NCBI GenBank assembly: GCA_021527695.1
Contig: JAKFAO010000009.1
Span: 868,001 to 932,000 of the forward strand
Direction: 5' to 3'
Source: Naematelia aurantialba
Lineage: Eukaryota; Basidiomycota; Tremellomycetes; Tremellales; Naemateliaceae
Length of the DNA: 64,000 nucleotides
How positions within the stretch are numbered: the stretch's first letter is position 1; each line of letters starts with the position of its first letter. The notes below the pieces were generated by a model. It was given only the letters and a program-made list of their open reading frames with translations. It did not search any database and was not told the origin of the DNA. The translations under genes and the position numbers were made by a program. This document shows, piece after piece, positions 27,127-39,254 of the stretch.

Positions 27127-30100
27127 TCACGCCTGGCCCTCTCGTTCCATCTTCGCACGCAGCCGCTGCAGTGTGTGCAGATGTAGATTGAGGAGATGAT
27201 TTATCATTTGGGCGTCGGAGGGATCGCCTCGGAACGCCGGCTGCTTGCTGATGTCAAACGTCGCATCTGTTCGTTTGCGATCCACACTGACCAACACCAT
27301 GAGCTTTCCACACCTTGACAATCTTAGAGGTCGCATCAGCTCACCAGCACACACGACATTTGGGTCCCGCTTGTGTCCTCGCAATGAGCCTGTTGATCTG
27401 TGTGGCACACCATTCCTTGTCCACTTCGGGTAAATGGGAGGAAGCTGCACTAGCTTCCGAGGCTGGCGGCTCGACGGACGCTGTAGTGCGCAAAGTAGAA
27501 CGAAGTCGCTCCGTTGGTTGTGTGCTGGTAGTCGGATTCTCCAAGGATTCTGTCGCGGCAGACTTGATAGCAGGGGAAGATTTGATCGCAGGGGAAGATT
27601 TGATAGCAGGGGAATATTTGATCGTAGGGGAAGATTTGATCGCAGGGGAAGGTTTGGTGGGAGCAATGCTCCTGACAGTAGATCCCGATGTCTCCCCCTT
27701 GGCGCTCGTGATAGAAGCTGGAGGTCTGGACGCTGCTGAAGGTGCTCGAGAGGCAGCTGTGTTTGTCTGTGGCGGTGAAGATCTGGCAGCTGCGGCACTC
27801 GGAGCGGCGATCGGAGTAGACATGTTCGACGTAATGACAGGAGCCGACACGTCTACTGTCGTCGTTTGACTGACACCGTTTGCCGAGTTATTGGTCAAGT
27901 CGATAGCCTCATGAGGCTTGGGAGCACCAGAGGGCCGAGGACCTAAAGGTACCTCAGGAGAACGGCCTATACCATAGCTCAATACGACTGCACCCAAAGA
28001 TTCCGACGCAACGGGCGTACCGTTGGAAGAAATTTCAGAGCTCCCTAGCCGCCGGCGAGTGCGGCGAGCTGGGCCAGGAATCTCATCATCGTCTTCTGAG
28101 AGGAAGAGAGGAGTGGTCGCACGGCGCTTCAATGCGTTGCTTGGAGTCAGTGTGGGCGCATTGGAGGTCTTCATTTGGGACGGCGGCTGACCCCGTCAGC
28201 CCGTAGCCCTTTCACGCCCGCAGAACTCACACCTATGGCAAGAGATGCCTGTTCCCCAACCTGGATTATACTACCGTCTCTCGACCTCGGCTCGATTTCT
28301 TCGGTTTCTTCCTCCTCGGAATCGTCAACGGTGATCGCCTGGCCTTGTGGGACCTGTGTCTTTGTGAGCTGAGACTTATTGGCAAGGCAATATGCAACCA
28401 GACTAACCTTAGGTGGCGGAGGCACCTCTTTGCCCTTACCCTTGCCAGCCGGCGAAGCACCCATTTGAACCTGAGCTGTCGATGTCTGTTTCGGCTCGTC
28501 TGGCCTGATCTTCTGCATCCCAGTGTCAGCTTGGACGATGATACGAACGATCGACTCACGCTCTCAAGCTTCTTTTCCGTCTGCTTCATGCGCCCCTCAC
28601 CATCTGCTGCAGCCTCGGCGTTGAGCGCTTCCTGTAGCCGTCTGATATCCTCTCCCTTCGCCTGAGGCTGAGCCTGCACAGAGTCTAAAGCAGCATGCTG
28701 GCCCTTTTGATCCTCCAGCTCGCGCTTGGCGATCACTAGCTCCTTCTCCACCGTTTGCAGGCGATCGTTGGCTCGGTCGAACTGCACCTTGAAGTTCGTC
28801 TCTGCCTCTTCTAATGCCTGTGCAGTTATCTCCTCTTGGTCGGAAACTTCCTTTTGCAAGCTCAGCACTTTTGTATCGAGCTCTTCATTTTCTGATTGTA
28901 ATCTAGTGACCTCGGTGGTCTTAGCCGTAAGTTGGGCTGCGACTTCTTCAAGCCGTGACTTGGTGGCGATCAGTTGCTTTGACTGTTGTTTCAATTGTGC
29001 CGAGAGCCTGCTCTCCACGTCGACCAACGATGTCTTCGCCTTTGACTCCGCGTCCGCAATCTTCGCCTTGGTCTCGGCTTCGAGCGCTGTCATGCGAGCC
29101 GTTCGTTTGGCAAGGAGCCCGCGAAGCCTGTCCTCCTCCGAGTGATCACCGACATTGCCCGACATCTGAGCTTTTAAGCGGTCGACTTCAAGCTCGTGGG
29201 ACTTCCGCTCGAGGTCTCGCTTGGCTTTTTCATTCTCAAGTTCGCGCTTCAAGTTTTCGATAGCCTCCGTTAGCTCTCGATTCTTCATTTGCGGCGCCCG
29301 ACTCTCTGAAGCGTTCAGTCTCAAAATGTCGCTTAATCTTGCGTTGAGCAGCGCCAACAGTTGGTCGTTGCTGGCCTGGCTTTTCTCGGCTTCCTCTCTC
29401 AAAGCAGATCCCGATCGCTTGAGCTCCTCAAACGCCTGATCCCCCGAGGCATCTGGTTGGGTATTGCGAACTAGCAAATCAGAAATAGTCGAATGCAATG
29501 TCTGTCGCTCTTCCCAAAGTGAGTCATATTTCGTCTTCAAATCGGCGAGGACGTCATTGAGTCTCAACACCTCGGCTGCACATTGCTGCATGTATTTCCT
29601 TTGCGCTTGAAGAGTGGTATCCCTGCATTGGGTCAGCGTGCGGAATATCTTCGCACAGACACTTACCAGGCCGCTTGCATAGAAATGGCCACCTTATCCA
29701 TAGACTCCGCCCATTGCTTGTCTACTGTCGTGGACCAGGATTGAGACTGGACTGGCGATGTGCTCAGTCCCGTAGAAGCTGTGCTGTGTGTGCTGTGTGT
29801 GCTGTGTGTGCTGTGTGTGCTGTGTGTGCTGTGTGTGCTGTGTGTGCTGTGTGTCGGGCGTGATATTGATGCTTGTCGGGCGGACGCTATAGGTGTTTGG
29901 TTGTGTACGACCGCCGTGCTGCCCTGAGTCGAGTTCTGTGAGACAAGGGGTTGTTGGGGAGATGCCAATGCATGCGGAGCTTGAGTGCGATGCATGACTG
30001 ACTGGGGTCCCCTTTGCCCGTTGGTATTGGACGAAGAGGACGAAGCTCCTAGCGGCATCTCCATCGCCGCCGAGGCTGGGGTCCTCGAAGCAACATTTGT

Positions 30101-31270
30101 CTCCGTAAGTGGGGATGACATGGTAGCAAGCAGTCGTGACAAATGTACTCTTGTGGCCGCGATGGCTCGTTGCCGCATAGTGATGTCCACCTCGGGGTGT
30201 TGGAGTCGATACAATCGCAGCTCTTCTTCCATGGCTCGAATGACGGCGGGCAGGTGCTCTTGCAGTACCTTCGTCCGCATGTCAGGTGAATGCTGGATCT
30301 TGATTGCCACGTCAGTAGGCACAAGTGTTGTTAACAAGCGAGTAGCCTCTGCCGGCAACTGAAACGGTGCCTTCATGCGAGACGATGCTGCAGTAGCGGC
30401 TTGAGAAGTTTCGTGAACCCGACCGGGGACAGCGTACTCGGTCGAGGAAGGAACGCGGGTTTGGGACGGCACAGCGTTCTGGCTCTGTGGTGTGATAGAA
30501 TCAGTTGCAGTCGGTACTGGTGGTATCCGCCTTGGTGACAAGGGGGCCGAGGTTATCTTTTGCGTCGGAGTTTGCGCAGGCCGGGCGAAATCCCTCGAAG
30601 CATTGTTGTCAACAGCTGTCACCTCGGAGGGAGCTGATATAGAGCTTGGCATCACGTTTGCGGACTCTCGATGCCTCGTAGCAGATTGACTGTGAGGAGT
30701 CTGCGTTGACTGCGAGTCATCAGCCGAGCGTCAGATTACCGTCCTAGGACTCACAGTTGCGGTGGTCGCCACAGCAGCGATCTCTGGGGTCTGAGAATGA
30801 GACTCGTTACGATCCCCTTTAGATCTGTCAACATGTTCTCGCTTGATGCGCAGTGCATCTTCAGAATCAAAGCTCGCTCCCCCGGGATGCTGACTCCTGG
30901 TGGACGCTGGAGATCCCTGGCTGCGTCTTAGCTCAGCGGCCTTGCTTGCTGTGAGGCTTCCCGCCTTGAGCTGTTCGAGAATGCTTCTTGCGACATTCGA
31001 GGCCGGAGCAGGTGAAGTCTGAGCGGACATCACGGCATCTACAGACGTAGATGTTGATAAGGGCTGACGAGGAGGACCAGGCGGAGTCGTGGGCGGCGTC
31101 AAGGCCGGATTGGCTGACGTCGCCCCGGGGAGGTCACCTTCCTTGTCGTGCGGTGGAGTTTCATGCGGCCGACTCTGTGCAGCGTCGATGGATGTGTTTA
31201 TCGAGACATTCGGTAGAGGGGGTAACTCAGGAGACAAGACGATCGGTCTAGAAGCACTCGTCAGATACAT
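27127..31270 (-). CDS. Large unrecognised protein with disordered ends and a long central coiled coil
   Basis: A single multi-exon gene of roughly 1,200 residues: 31270-30755, 30709-29667, 29622-28560, 28512-28408, then two to four more exons ending at 27127. The N-terminal third is Pro/Ser/Thr-rich and includes a THS tripeptide repeat near residue 480. The middle (29622-28560) is about 350 residues of heptad-rich coiled coil starting YMQQCAAEVLRLNDVL. The C-terminal third is Ser/Pro-rich with a basic RRTRRRLG stretch (possible nuclear signal) and an 18-bp-repeat-encoded SPAIKS array. It ends in a more ordered segment with CATQINRLIARTQ, KCRVC and AFRGDPSDAQMINHLLNLHL. I recognise no family; a chromatin, spindle or scaffold role would be a guess. 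The first exon is uncertain, and one acceptor near 28,375 is not a standard CAG/TAG. Confidence 0.65.
27545..27665. repeat. 18-bp in-frame coding minisatellite
   Basis: Six to seven copies of an 18-bp unit (AGGGGAAGATTTGATCGC on the + strand) encode the repeated hexapeptide SPAIKS in the coiled-coil protein. Copy-number change keeps the frame. Confidence 0.85.
29783..29856. repeat. 9-bp in-frame coding microsatellite (THS repeat)
   Basis: Eight perfect copies of TGTGTGCTG on the + strand encode Thr-His-Ser repeats on the minus strand. The purity of the copies suggests recent slippage and probable length polymorphism. Confidence 0.9.
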
Positions 31271-32363
31271 GTGCTTGGCAGAACGTTATAAAGAAGCTTC
31301 TGCACTCACAAATACCTTGCTGCACCTTCACTACCCGCCGTCTGGCTACTCGAGAGGTCCGTTCGAGGTTGCTCGCTCATTGCGTTCTGCGTCACCCACC
31401 GTGGACCTTGACGGGACGACGCCGCTGCCTTTGGAGGGGGTCAGTACGCAGGACAGAGCCGAGCTGATCATTATGATTTCATGGCAAGCATTGTTGGCGA
31501 CGAGAATGAATCGACGAAGACATTTCCACTCACCGACATTTGCCAGGCACCGTCTTGGCCGCAATGTGTCTTAAGTGTGATACCAAAATAAGGGGAGAAT
31601 CGTCGTGGAAGAAATTTATCTTCTCCCTTTTAGGATGGGAAAGTGCAAATGCATGGAGAAAAAGAAGAAACGTTTGGGCATCACAAGGGACTATATATAT
31701 GCACAAGCCAAGGCTCAGGGCCTGTGCCCCATGACAAATTGGGATTCGTCAGCATCACTTGCCACTTTGGGTAATTATGTGGTGCACAAAGCCGGGACCG
31801 AATAAGCCTGGCCAATAGGAAAAATGCCTCTCTGTGCCTTTCTGTGCCTGGTGGCCACTGCTGACCAATCAAAAAATATATAACAAGTTACTGCATCAAG
31901 ATTATTGGAAAGCTTTTCCAGCAGACTAGGACTCTCCTGGGGACTGAATATTTCAAGTTGACAACCAAAAGAAGGGGAAATCTGACAAAACTTTTCCAGC
32001 ATTTTTTGGCCTAACATGCCCTGGAAAGAAGCTGGCTGACTGGCTGATCCATAAATACATAGCATAGCATGGGGACACTTGCACCCCTCCCATACCATGC
32101 ATAACCGCTGACATTTGCTGTAAGCAATGGCCATACGGATGGTTCTGAAATGTCAAGGGCAGCACGTGACAAAAAAAACGCGTGGGATTGTCATGCCGGC
32201 TCGCATGTAACAACACCTCCGGGACGAGCACCACAACGCTTCTCGTCGGTCAGCCTGATCGCCACAAGATGCTGAGAAGATAGTCTGTCGGACTCCATAG
32301 AGACTGCGGACAGGTCTGTAGTCGAGCGAAGAAGAGCTGCTGCCTGATCGGCAAGGAAGCGCC
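31271..32363. other. Intergenic with an AT-rich block (about 31,575-32,170)
   Basis: The DNA between the coiled-coil gene and MDM34 (divergent) changes character near 31,575. For about 600 bp it is much richer in A/T than the neighbouring genes, with a TATATATA run (31,691-31,699), A-runs, and a repeated CTTTTCCAGCA word (about 31,912 and 31,991). Open frames of up to 119 codons on the minus strand look like neither a known protein nor the codon use of neighbours. A CACGTG at 32163-32168 lies 196 bp before the MDM34 start. Composition suggests a relic insertion, but I found no terminal repeats. Confidence 0.5.
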
Positions 32364-35207
32364 ATGTCGTTCCTCTTCCCTTCGTGGTCTACGGCTTTCT
32401 CGCCCGCGTTTCACGAAGATGCAAAGGCGATGCTAGAGGGAGCTTTGAACAAGGTGAGCGAGACGTCGGCGTATTTTATTTCTCTGATCCAACGCTACCT
32501 GGGATGGAGGCGATGGGAAGGGCGAAGGACGAGGGTCCGCTGACTCAAGCAGGGGAACAAGCCACCCGTTATTCAAGGTCGGATCGAGGTGGTAGAATTG
32601 AGCATGGGCAAGGAAGTGAGTCCCTTCTGGCCTGTGTGGTATGAGGGAGAATGTGTTGCTGATGGTTGTAGCCTCCGACGCTGACACTCTTGGAAATTGG
32701 CGACCTATCGTTAGACAGGTTCAGAGGTATTCTGCGGCTAGGATATCAAGGCGATGCCTGGTTAGAAATCCGATGCCGAGTACAGGTGAGCTTGAGCTCA
32801 GCGGATGCTACATTCATGTATGCTCGCAAAGGAGGCTAATGCATGCGCCAGGCCAATCCGCTGTCTCATAATCCCCATCTGCTTCCATCATCAACTCTCC
32901 CCCTCTCGACGCCCTTGCTTGCTTCTCAGCCTCTACTGGTACCCATGACGCTACGTTTGTCTCGGCTGCATCTGCGCGCCATTCTGATCCTCGTCGTCTC
33001 TGCCTCAAAAGGTATCACTCTGGTGTTCAAAAACGATCCATTACAGAATGTCGACGTGTCTTCAACATTTGATTCGGTCGAGGTGATCCGCGGATACCTG
33101 CAGCAAGAGATCGAGGGTCAACTACGCGAAATGTTCCGAGAAGATCTCCCGGGGATCATTCACAGGCTCAGTCAGAGATGGTTTACGGGCACCGGAGTCG
33201 GCGGCAAGGTGGAGCTGCCGTACCGAGACCGAGACGACGTTGCTGCTCCGTTGACGGCGCGGGAAGAAGACGAGGATACGATGGATCCCAACGACCCGTT
33301 CGCCGAGAAACCAATCTTCCCGCCAACTGCTCCGAGCACGACTTCGCCCTCGGTGACGCCGCGCAAGAAAGCGTCGTCCGTCTCAAAGACGTTCAGAGAT
33401 CGGCGCGCGTCAATAGCTGCAAGCGAATCACCTACCTCTTATACCGTCTTCCCCGATATCGAAGACTACGACCCGACGTACGGTCTTCGGCCAGAAGGTC
33501 TACCGACGCATAGCGGATATGAAGCGTTTGGCCGTTTGTGGGAGAAGGCGCGGCAGGGCGAAGGAAGGGGTCTAGGTGGCCTGATGGATGCGTCCCACCT
33601 GAGCCCACACGAGGAAGATCGAGGAGACGTCAGCGATTCCTTTGACGATGAGACCGACGAGGTCCGGAGCTTCGACATGGTCGAGATGGAGGAATCTCTT
33701 CGGGCGATCGGGCACAGACCGGCGCTGTCCCGCGCGAACAGTGCTGCGCGGCGGACCATCATACACGCGAGGACGGAGGAAGACGAAGTGGAATGGGAGA
33801 CATATCCCGCTGTCGGTGGAGGAGTCATCACCCGGCCAAGGGTGTACCACTCGCAGTCCCAGATCAGGGCGCCATCAGACTCGGGACGGAGCGTCGCTAT
33901 GCCCAGCCCGTCCGCAACGGGCACAGGCAGCGTCACGGCGCGGGCAAGTTCTGTCGGCGGTGCATCCTCCACTATCGGCGTGAGTCTACCTTCCGGCAAT
34001 GCTGTTATGGATGAGGGCTGCCTGACCATTTATGTAGAGCCTGCGATTGCAGCCAGTGCATACAAGACCATCGCAGCGTGGACAGCCAGGACCATCAAGT
34101 CTTCGCCGCCTCGTCACTTCTCGTTCCGACGTCTTTCTCACCTCGCCCCACCAATCTCGAGCCGAGCCGTTTTCCCCTTTCCCAACCTCTTCGTCAGCGC
34201 GCAACCTATACCACGCCCAGCATCAACACCAAAACCCCCACCCCCACCCACACCCACACCCACATCCCCATCCACACCCACACCCACATCCACACCTCCC
34301 ACCGCACCGCTCGGCTCTGTCGCGAAGACAATCGCAGACGGCATCTTCTTCTGCAGCACGCACCGGTTCCAGCTGGGATACCGATAAGCCCGCTCGGTCA
34401 TCCACACTCGCCTCGTCCCAGATCCCGTCTTCTCGTCCTCTGTCCATCGATTCCAAACCGCGTCAATCGAGCGCTAGCGTAGTACATAATCGCGCCCCCT
34501 CGTTTGCCGGCACATCTCCCGGCACGCGCCAGCTCATCACCATCCCGCTGAACAACTCGGTATCGCAGTTGGCGACACTGAGCCACTCGAACCATACGCT
34601 CTCACCGTACGCGCGGGGCCACGAACATATTGCCGTCCGATCGTTCCCCCACTTGGGCAAGAGCGTGCTCGCCCAGCCCACATCGGACGCGTCTAGCAGT
34701 CACGACGGGACGGGTCCCGTCAAGGCGCGGCGCAAACGGCTGTATCACCTGGGAGGCAAGAAGGGGCCGCCCGTGAGCACCGTTGGACCCGGAGCGGGAG
34801 CGGGAGGGGCAGCGGGTGCCGGGGCCGGGGCAGAAGCGGGATCAACGGCAGGACTAGGAGCAGGAACAAGTACTGGAACAGGGGACGTCGACTCTGCGCC
34901 TACGTCGCCGACGTCCGCCGATCACCAATCGGCGCTGTCACCATTTGGCCAAGTCGCACCGATATCTGGAGGGATGGGGATGGGGATGGGGATGGGGAGC
35001 GCGGGCACTGATACGCCGAAACAGTGGAGGCCCCCTCCGTCCGTCAGTTTGACATCGGTCGCGCAGCGCGTGATGATGGGCCGGGAAAAGGATTTACGGG
35101 ATATCAGGGATCCCAAGGATGCCAGGCCCAGTGTGTATCGGAGTCCGGATAGCAGGACGTCGTATGGGTTTCCCACAAGGCAGAGTTTAGGCAGATTGGC
35201 AGAGTGA
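32364..35207 (+). CDS. MDM34: Mdm34, SMP-domain subunit of the ERMES ER-mitochondria tether
   Basis: Outer-membrane-associated ERMES subunit with an SMP lipid-transfer domain. Five exons (32364-32453, 32553-32615, 32672-32785, 32852-33979, 34038-35207) join to 854 aa. The N-terminal about 220 residues are the SMP domain: MSFLFPSWSTAFS, GNKPPVIQGRIEVVELSMGK, LLEIGDLSLDRFRGILRLGY, GITLVFKNDPLQNVDVSSTF, GYLQQEIEGQLREMFREDLP and GIIHRLSQRW, all typical of Mdm34. The remaining about 600 residues are predicted disordered (Ser/Pro, a run of His-Pro dipeptides near 34,240-34,300, Gly/Ala- and Gly/Met-rich runs). This makes it nearly twice the length of the yeast protein. The short ordered C-terminal motif KARRKRLYHLGGKK is conserved in fungal Mdm34 as I recall it. 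No frame break was seen. Confidence 0.92.
34228..34302. repeat. CCCACA-type repeat encoding His-Pro dipeptides
   Basis: An array of CCCACACCCACA units inside the last MDM34 exon encodes about ten His-Pro pairs. It is in frame with the flanking coding sequence. Confidence 0.85.
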
Positions 35208-35446
35208 GCCGTACGTCGACACTGGCGGAATGAGCCGCACGTCGACATCATCTATCCCGTCCTATCTAGAAGCCCTGCAGTCCTCATTCGGCCTGGAGTC
35301 TTGACGATGTAGCCGGTCTCGCATGTGTACTTTGTATCCGGACGGCTTTCGTGGCAAGACAACTGATGACATCCTATATATATATCCGCGAGGACTAAAC
35401 CCAACCTCGTGAAAATCGTTATAAAGCTCGGTATTGGATAGATAAT
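35208..35446. other. Short tail-to-tail intergenic
   Basis: These 239 bp between the stop codons of MDM34 and the hydrolase-like gene contain a TATATATATA run near 35,374-35,383. No gene is seen. Confidence 0.5.
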
Positions 35447-37624
35447 CTAAGTCGACAACAACGTTCTCAAACTCTTCTTGCACACTGCTTTTCCCTCACC
35501 CTCACACACCCACTTTGTTTTTACTGGCACTTTGACCCATTCCACCAGACCGTCCTCGCCCGTCACTTCCTCTGCGAGGCCACGCTGGCCCTCTGCCCAC
35601 GTGTCGTCCGTGTCCATCCGCCCTTGGCTGGAAATGACAATCGCAGCTGCATCGCGGGGATAGTTCTGCCCTGACCCCAGCAGAGCTCTAAAGCTCGCGC
35701 TCGTATGGCTATGTGAGCCCCATGTTTCCTGTAGTCGTGCTTTCCGTAGGTTCTCGTTCAGCCGTTCGGTGGAAGGAGAGGGGTGGGTCGACGCGAGTAT
35801 TCGTGAAAGCGAGTCGGAGCGACGGAGAAGGATAGAGGGGAGACGAGTAAGTGAGAGTGGGGTGATCAGAGACGGCAAGAGGCGAGTGGCAATGCGGTGC
35901 GAGAGGAGGGCGATGGGCGAGAGCCCTCGCGGGGATTCGTTAAAGTATGTCTGGGCCGTCTGAGCCTCTATATGCAAGAGCGAATGAATGCTCTTAGGGT
36001 GGCGAGCTGCAAAGACGCGCGAGACAAGGCTGGAATAATGAACGATCAGCACATCTTTCAATTAACTGGATATATGCCAGAGAGACTGACCCGCCATAGC
36101 CTTCGCCAATCAAGGCAAACGACCCTCCCACTTCGCTGGCCTCTGTGAGCGCCTCCCACAGCGCGTCGGCAACGTCGCCCAGATCCGCCGTGGACATGAC
36201 TTCGCTGAACCCGTAGCCTGGACGGTCCCACACACAGACACGTCCGATGGTACCCTCGTTCTGTAGGTCCAAGACCCATCGACCGGGGTTCTCGGCAGAT
36301 TCGCCAGCAGGAGGGAGGGGGGAAGCGAGCAGTGCCAAAGAGCCAGGTACACCCGAGGGTGGCTCATACAGCACAGTCGGCAGTGTTTTAGGCTTCCCAG
36401 CTGGCGACAGTGGTCTCGTGGTATTCGTTGGTGGATTGACACAAGCGAGGTGAATCTGCGTGGTCCACGGTGTATGCTTGGGATGCACCGTAATCATTCG
36501 AGAATGGATCGAGGGTAATGCGATACCGTGGTCATATGCCGTGATTGACAGGTCGACGAGCAAGAGCTGCTCCACTTAGTTTCCTGGTTCATGGCACAGA
36601 CGCCAGTTACTCACTGTCACTAGAATGACACCAGCTAGCCCTGCGATCAATCCCACAATACCGCTGATAAAACTGACGAATCCGCCCCAGAAGCCTCTCC
36701 CTTGGATGCCCACCAGCGCTCTAGCTGTTCCCTCCTCACCAACACCCCGTTCCCGGCCCGCAGCATCAGTCAGCATCCGACATATTCTCTCCCCTTCGCG
36801 TCGCTTTGCCCTCCGCACGAGATAGTTGGACAACAAGGCAAAAATGACCGTGAGGGCTGTGAGACCTAGAGGTACGATGCCTAGTGGGAGATGTGCGGAG
36901 CGCAAGGGTGGCGAGAGGAACAGAAGAAGGATGATCGGGATATGGAGTATAAACGTTATCAGCGAAGTGAGGAAAAACAGATATGACGGATGCGAGTGCT
37001 GCAGGCGGTCAGCCATTCGTCAAGTTGTGGACTTGTAGGCATACGAAAAGTACACCGCCAAGCCCAATCCAGGAGCCGACAGCCGACAGCCAGAACTCGA
37101 AGAATCCGCTCCCTCTGCTATCATCAGCTAGATGCGAGGATTTTAGACAGCAGCTGACCTGTAGGGAGGAGTCAAGGACGTGAAGTCCATGGCAGTGTTA
37201 AGAAACAACAGCAGAGTCAGGATGAGGGAAAGAAAGGTCAAGACGACCAGCAGGAAGAAGGTAAATTGGATTGGTAGAGTCGTCAAAATCCGCTACACAT
37301 CGCTTAGCTTTCTCCATCTCTCATAAATGAGCACGCGACGGTGTGACCCACTCTTTGTCCTACTTTGCTGACCCTTGCTGGCTGCTGGCTTGGACCAGGC
37401 TTGGTATTGACGGCGCCATAATGCCTGACGCTGCCTGCTGTGCTCAGGCCCGATACAGATCGAGCTGAGATGGAGGTCTTGCGATCATGCTTCCGAAGCT
37501 GGTTTGGAGTAGTTGGGCGAGAGTTGTTGGGAGGTAAGAGGGAAGTCACCTCGTTGGGCTGGCGGTGTCGCGTCGGGGACAGCGAGGACGAGCGCGACGA
37601 GCGCGATGCAGGCTCGGAGGGCAT
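35447..37624 (-). CDS. Polytopic membrane protein with degenerate alpha/beta-hydrolase domain
   Basis: Several exons starting at 37624 (MPSEPASRSS). After an about 90-residue Ser-rich cytosolic tail come hydrophobic segments: LLVVLTFLSLILTLLLFL, FWLSAVGSWIGLGGVLF, YLFFLTSLITFILHIPIILL, IVPLGLTALTVIFALLSNYL and SFISGIVGLIAGLAGVILV, so about five or six membrane passes. The last two thirds is an alpha/beta hydrolase fold: VLYEPPSGVPGS, CVWDRPGYGFS (oxyanion/D-R-P-G-Y-G-x-S motif) and a nucleophile elbow reading ALIGEGYGGLVSRVFA. The elbow normally reads G-x-S-x-G; here the serine position is glycine, so classic hydrolase activity looks lost. A conserved fungal membrane family with this form seems likely, but I know no function. 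Two small intron positions near 37,030-37,180 are inferred. Confidence 0.75.
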
Positions 37625-38196
37625 GGTCGTGCTCTTTTGACAGCCACTTGCAGGCTTCTTGTTTCCGAGTGTCTGAAGCAGTGAGGACCTAGGGACTCCC
37701 CAGAGAAAAGAACTCGACGAGCTCCCAAGGCAAGTGATTCACAGAAATGTACTCCAGCATTGCAAAAACTCGGTCGTTACCACACCGACGTCACATACGC
37801 ATCACGTGCCTGGCGGAGACCAGATTGGCCACCGCCACATTGAGTAATCTCCGAATTGCCGTTGGCTCAGTTCCCCCTCTTTGCCCGTCGCGGTGCGCCA
37901 TCTTCGTGCACGCGCCGCGGCGGTATCGCTCTGTCTACAACTCTCATTCATTCTAGCCAACCATCATCACCCTCATCAACACAAGCCCTCTCAGCTTTGC
38001 ATTCCCCGCCTCGGCAATCTCCCCATCAGACTGTGAGATTGAGAGGACTTTTGTCCCGCAGTAAACAAGTTGAATCCGCATAGCGCTGGGTCCCTGAGAC
38101 AAAGGAGTACTACTGTAGACCGTCTCGCCACGTACACCCCAACGACCCAATAATCGCCTTTATTATCGTCCGCGTGCTTTAACTCCAATCTACATC
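37625..38196. promoter_or_regulatory. Divergent promoter region hydrolase/RAB11
   Basis: These 572 bp separate two divergent start codons. A CACGTG is at 37803-37808. The last 250 bp before RAB11 are C/T-rich. No gene is supported. Confidence 0.45.
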
Positions 38197-39254
38197 ATGG
38201 CCGAGGGATCAAACTACGATTATTTGTTCAAGGTCAGCTCTGAAGGGTTGTTGGAAGGAAGCGCAAGCTGACGTCGCCAGGTTGTGCTAATTGGTGACTC
38301 TGGGGTTGGTAAATCGTATGTTCCCTCGCTGCTCACTTTGCGTCCTCCTGACGCAGAAATTTCTCCGCTTCTCCGGCCATGTAGAAACCGTGAGTCTGCT
38401 TCTTGCTGCTCATTCACCTCCGTGTTAGTGCTGACGACGTGTGCAGTGCTCTCTCGATTCACCCGCAATGAGTTCAACCTGGAATCAAAGTCCACCATCG
38501 GCGTCGAGTTTGCTACTCGGAGCATCAACGTTGACAGTAAGACTGTGAAGGCACAAATCTGGGACACTGGTCAGCCTTCTTCTCAGCCATTCCCAGACCT
38601 GCCTACGTCTGAGGTATCCCTGCTGAAGCCAAACGTAGCCGGACAGGAACGATACCGTGCCATCACGTCTGCTTACTACCGTGGGGCTGTTGGGGCGTTG
38701 CTCGTGTACGACATTGCCAAGCATGCGACATACGAAAACGTGACTCGATGGCTCAAGGAGCTCAGAGATCACGCAGACCAAAATATCGTTATTATGTTGG
38801 TGGGAAACAAGAGCGATTTGAAGCATCTGCGGGCTGTCCCAACGGACGAGGCAAAGAGCTTTGCAGGTGGACCTTTTCTTGCCATGTGGGAAATCTTGCG
38901 GTGCTGATAAGGATGTCCAGCTGAGAATGGTCTGTCATTCATTGAGACCTCGGCACTGGATGCCTCAAACGTCGAGGCTGCGTTCCAGAACATCCTGACT
39001 GGTGAGCCAGATCCCAACCCTGGGTTTTCTCCCTCATCTCGTGCATATCCCATTTGAGACCTCGTTCTATCCTCACGTTCCCCTTGGCATTGGCACCGGT
39101 GGGAGCTTAACCCCTTGCAGAGATCTACCGAATCGTCTCCTCCAGATCACTCGAATCCTCGGGCGACGTCATCAAGCCTTCAGGCGGAGAGACCATCCTC
39201 GTTGCTCCCACAGCCGACGATGGCGGTTCCAAGCAGGGCGGCAAGTGCTGTTAG
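38197..39254 (+). CDS. YPT3: Rab11/Ypt3-family small GTPase
   Basis: Rab GTPase of recycling endosome/trans-Golgi exocytic traffic. Seven exons join to 213 aa: 38197-38232, 38281-38315, 38385-38389, 38447-38569, 38639-38866, 38921-39001, 39121-39254. G-box motifs are intact: GDSGVGKS (P-loop), TIGVEF (switch I, Rab11-type), WDTAGQERY (G3, joined across an intron), GNKSDL (G4), ETSAL (G5), and a C-terminal CC for geranylgeranylation. Switch/effector sequence [20 protein letters not shown] is typical of Rab11. The third exon is only 5 nt (AAACC); without it the P-loop exon cannot be joined in frame to [15 protein letters not shown]. The five other introns are short and canonical GT-AG. Confidence 0.96.

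Noticed and set aside
31346..31564. 72-codon minus-strand frame as first exon of the coiled-coil gene
   Set aside because: No convincing donor joins it to the frame starting at 31270, and its composition is not distinctive.
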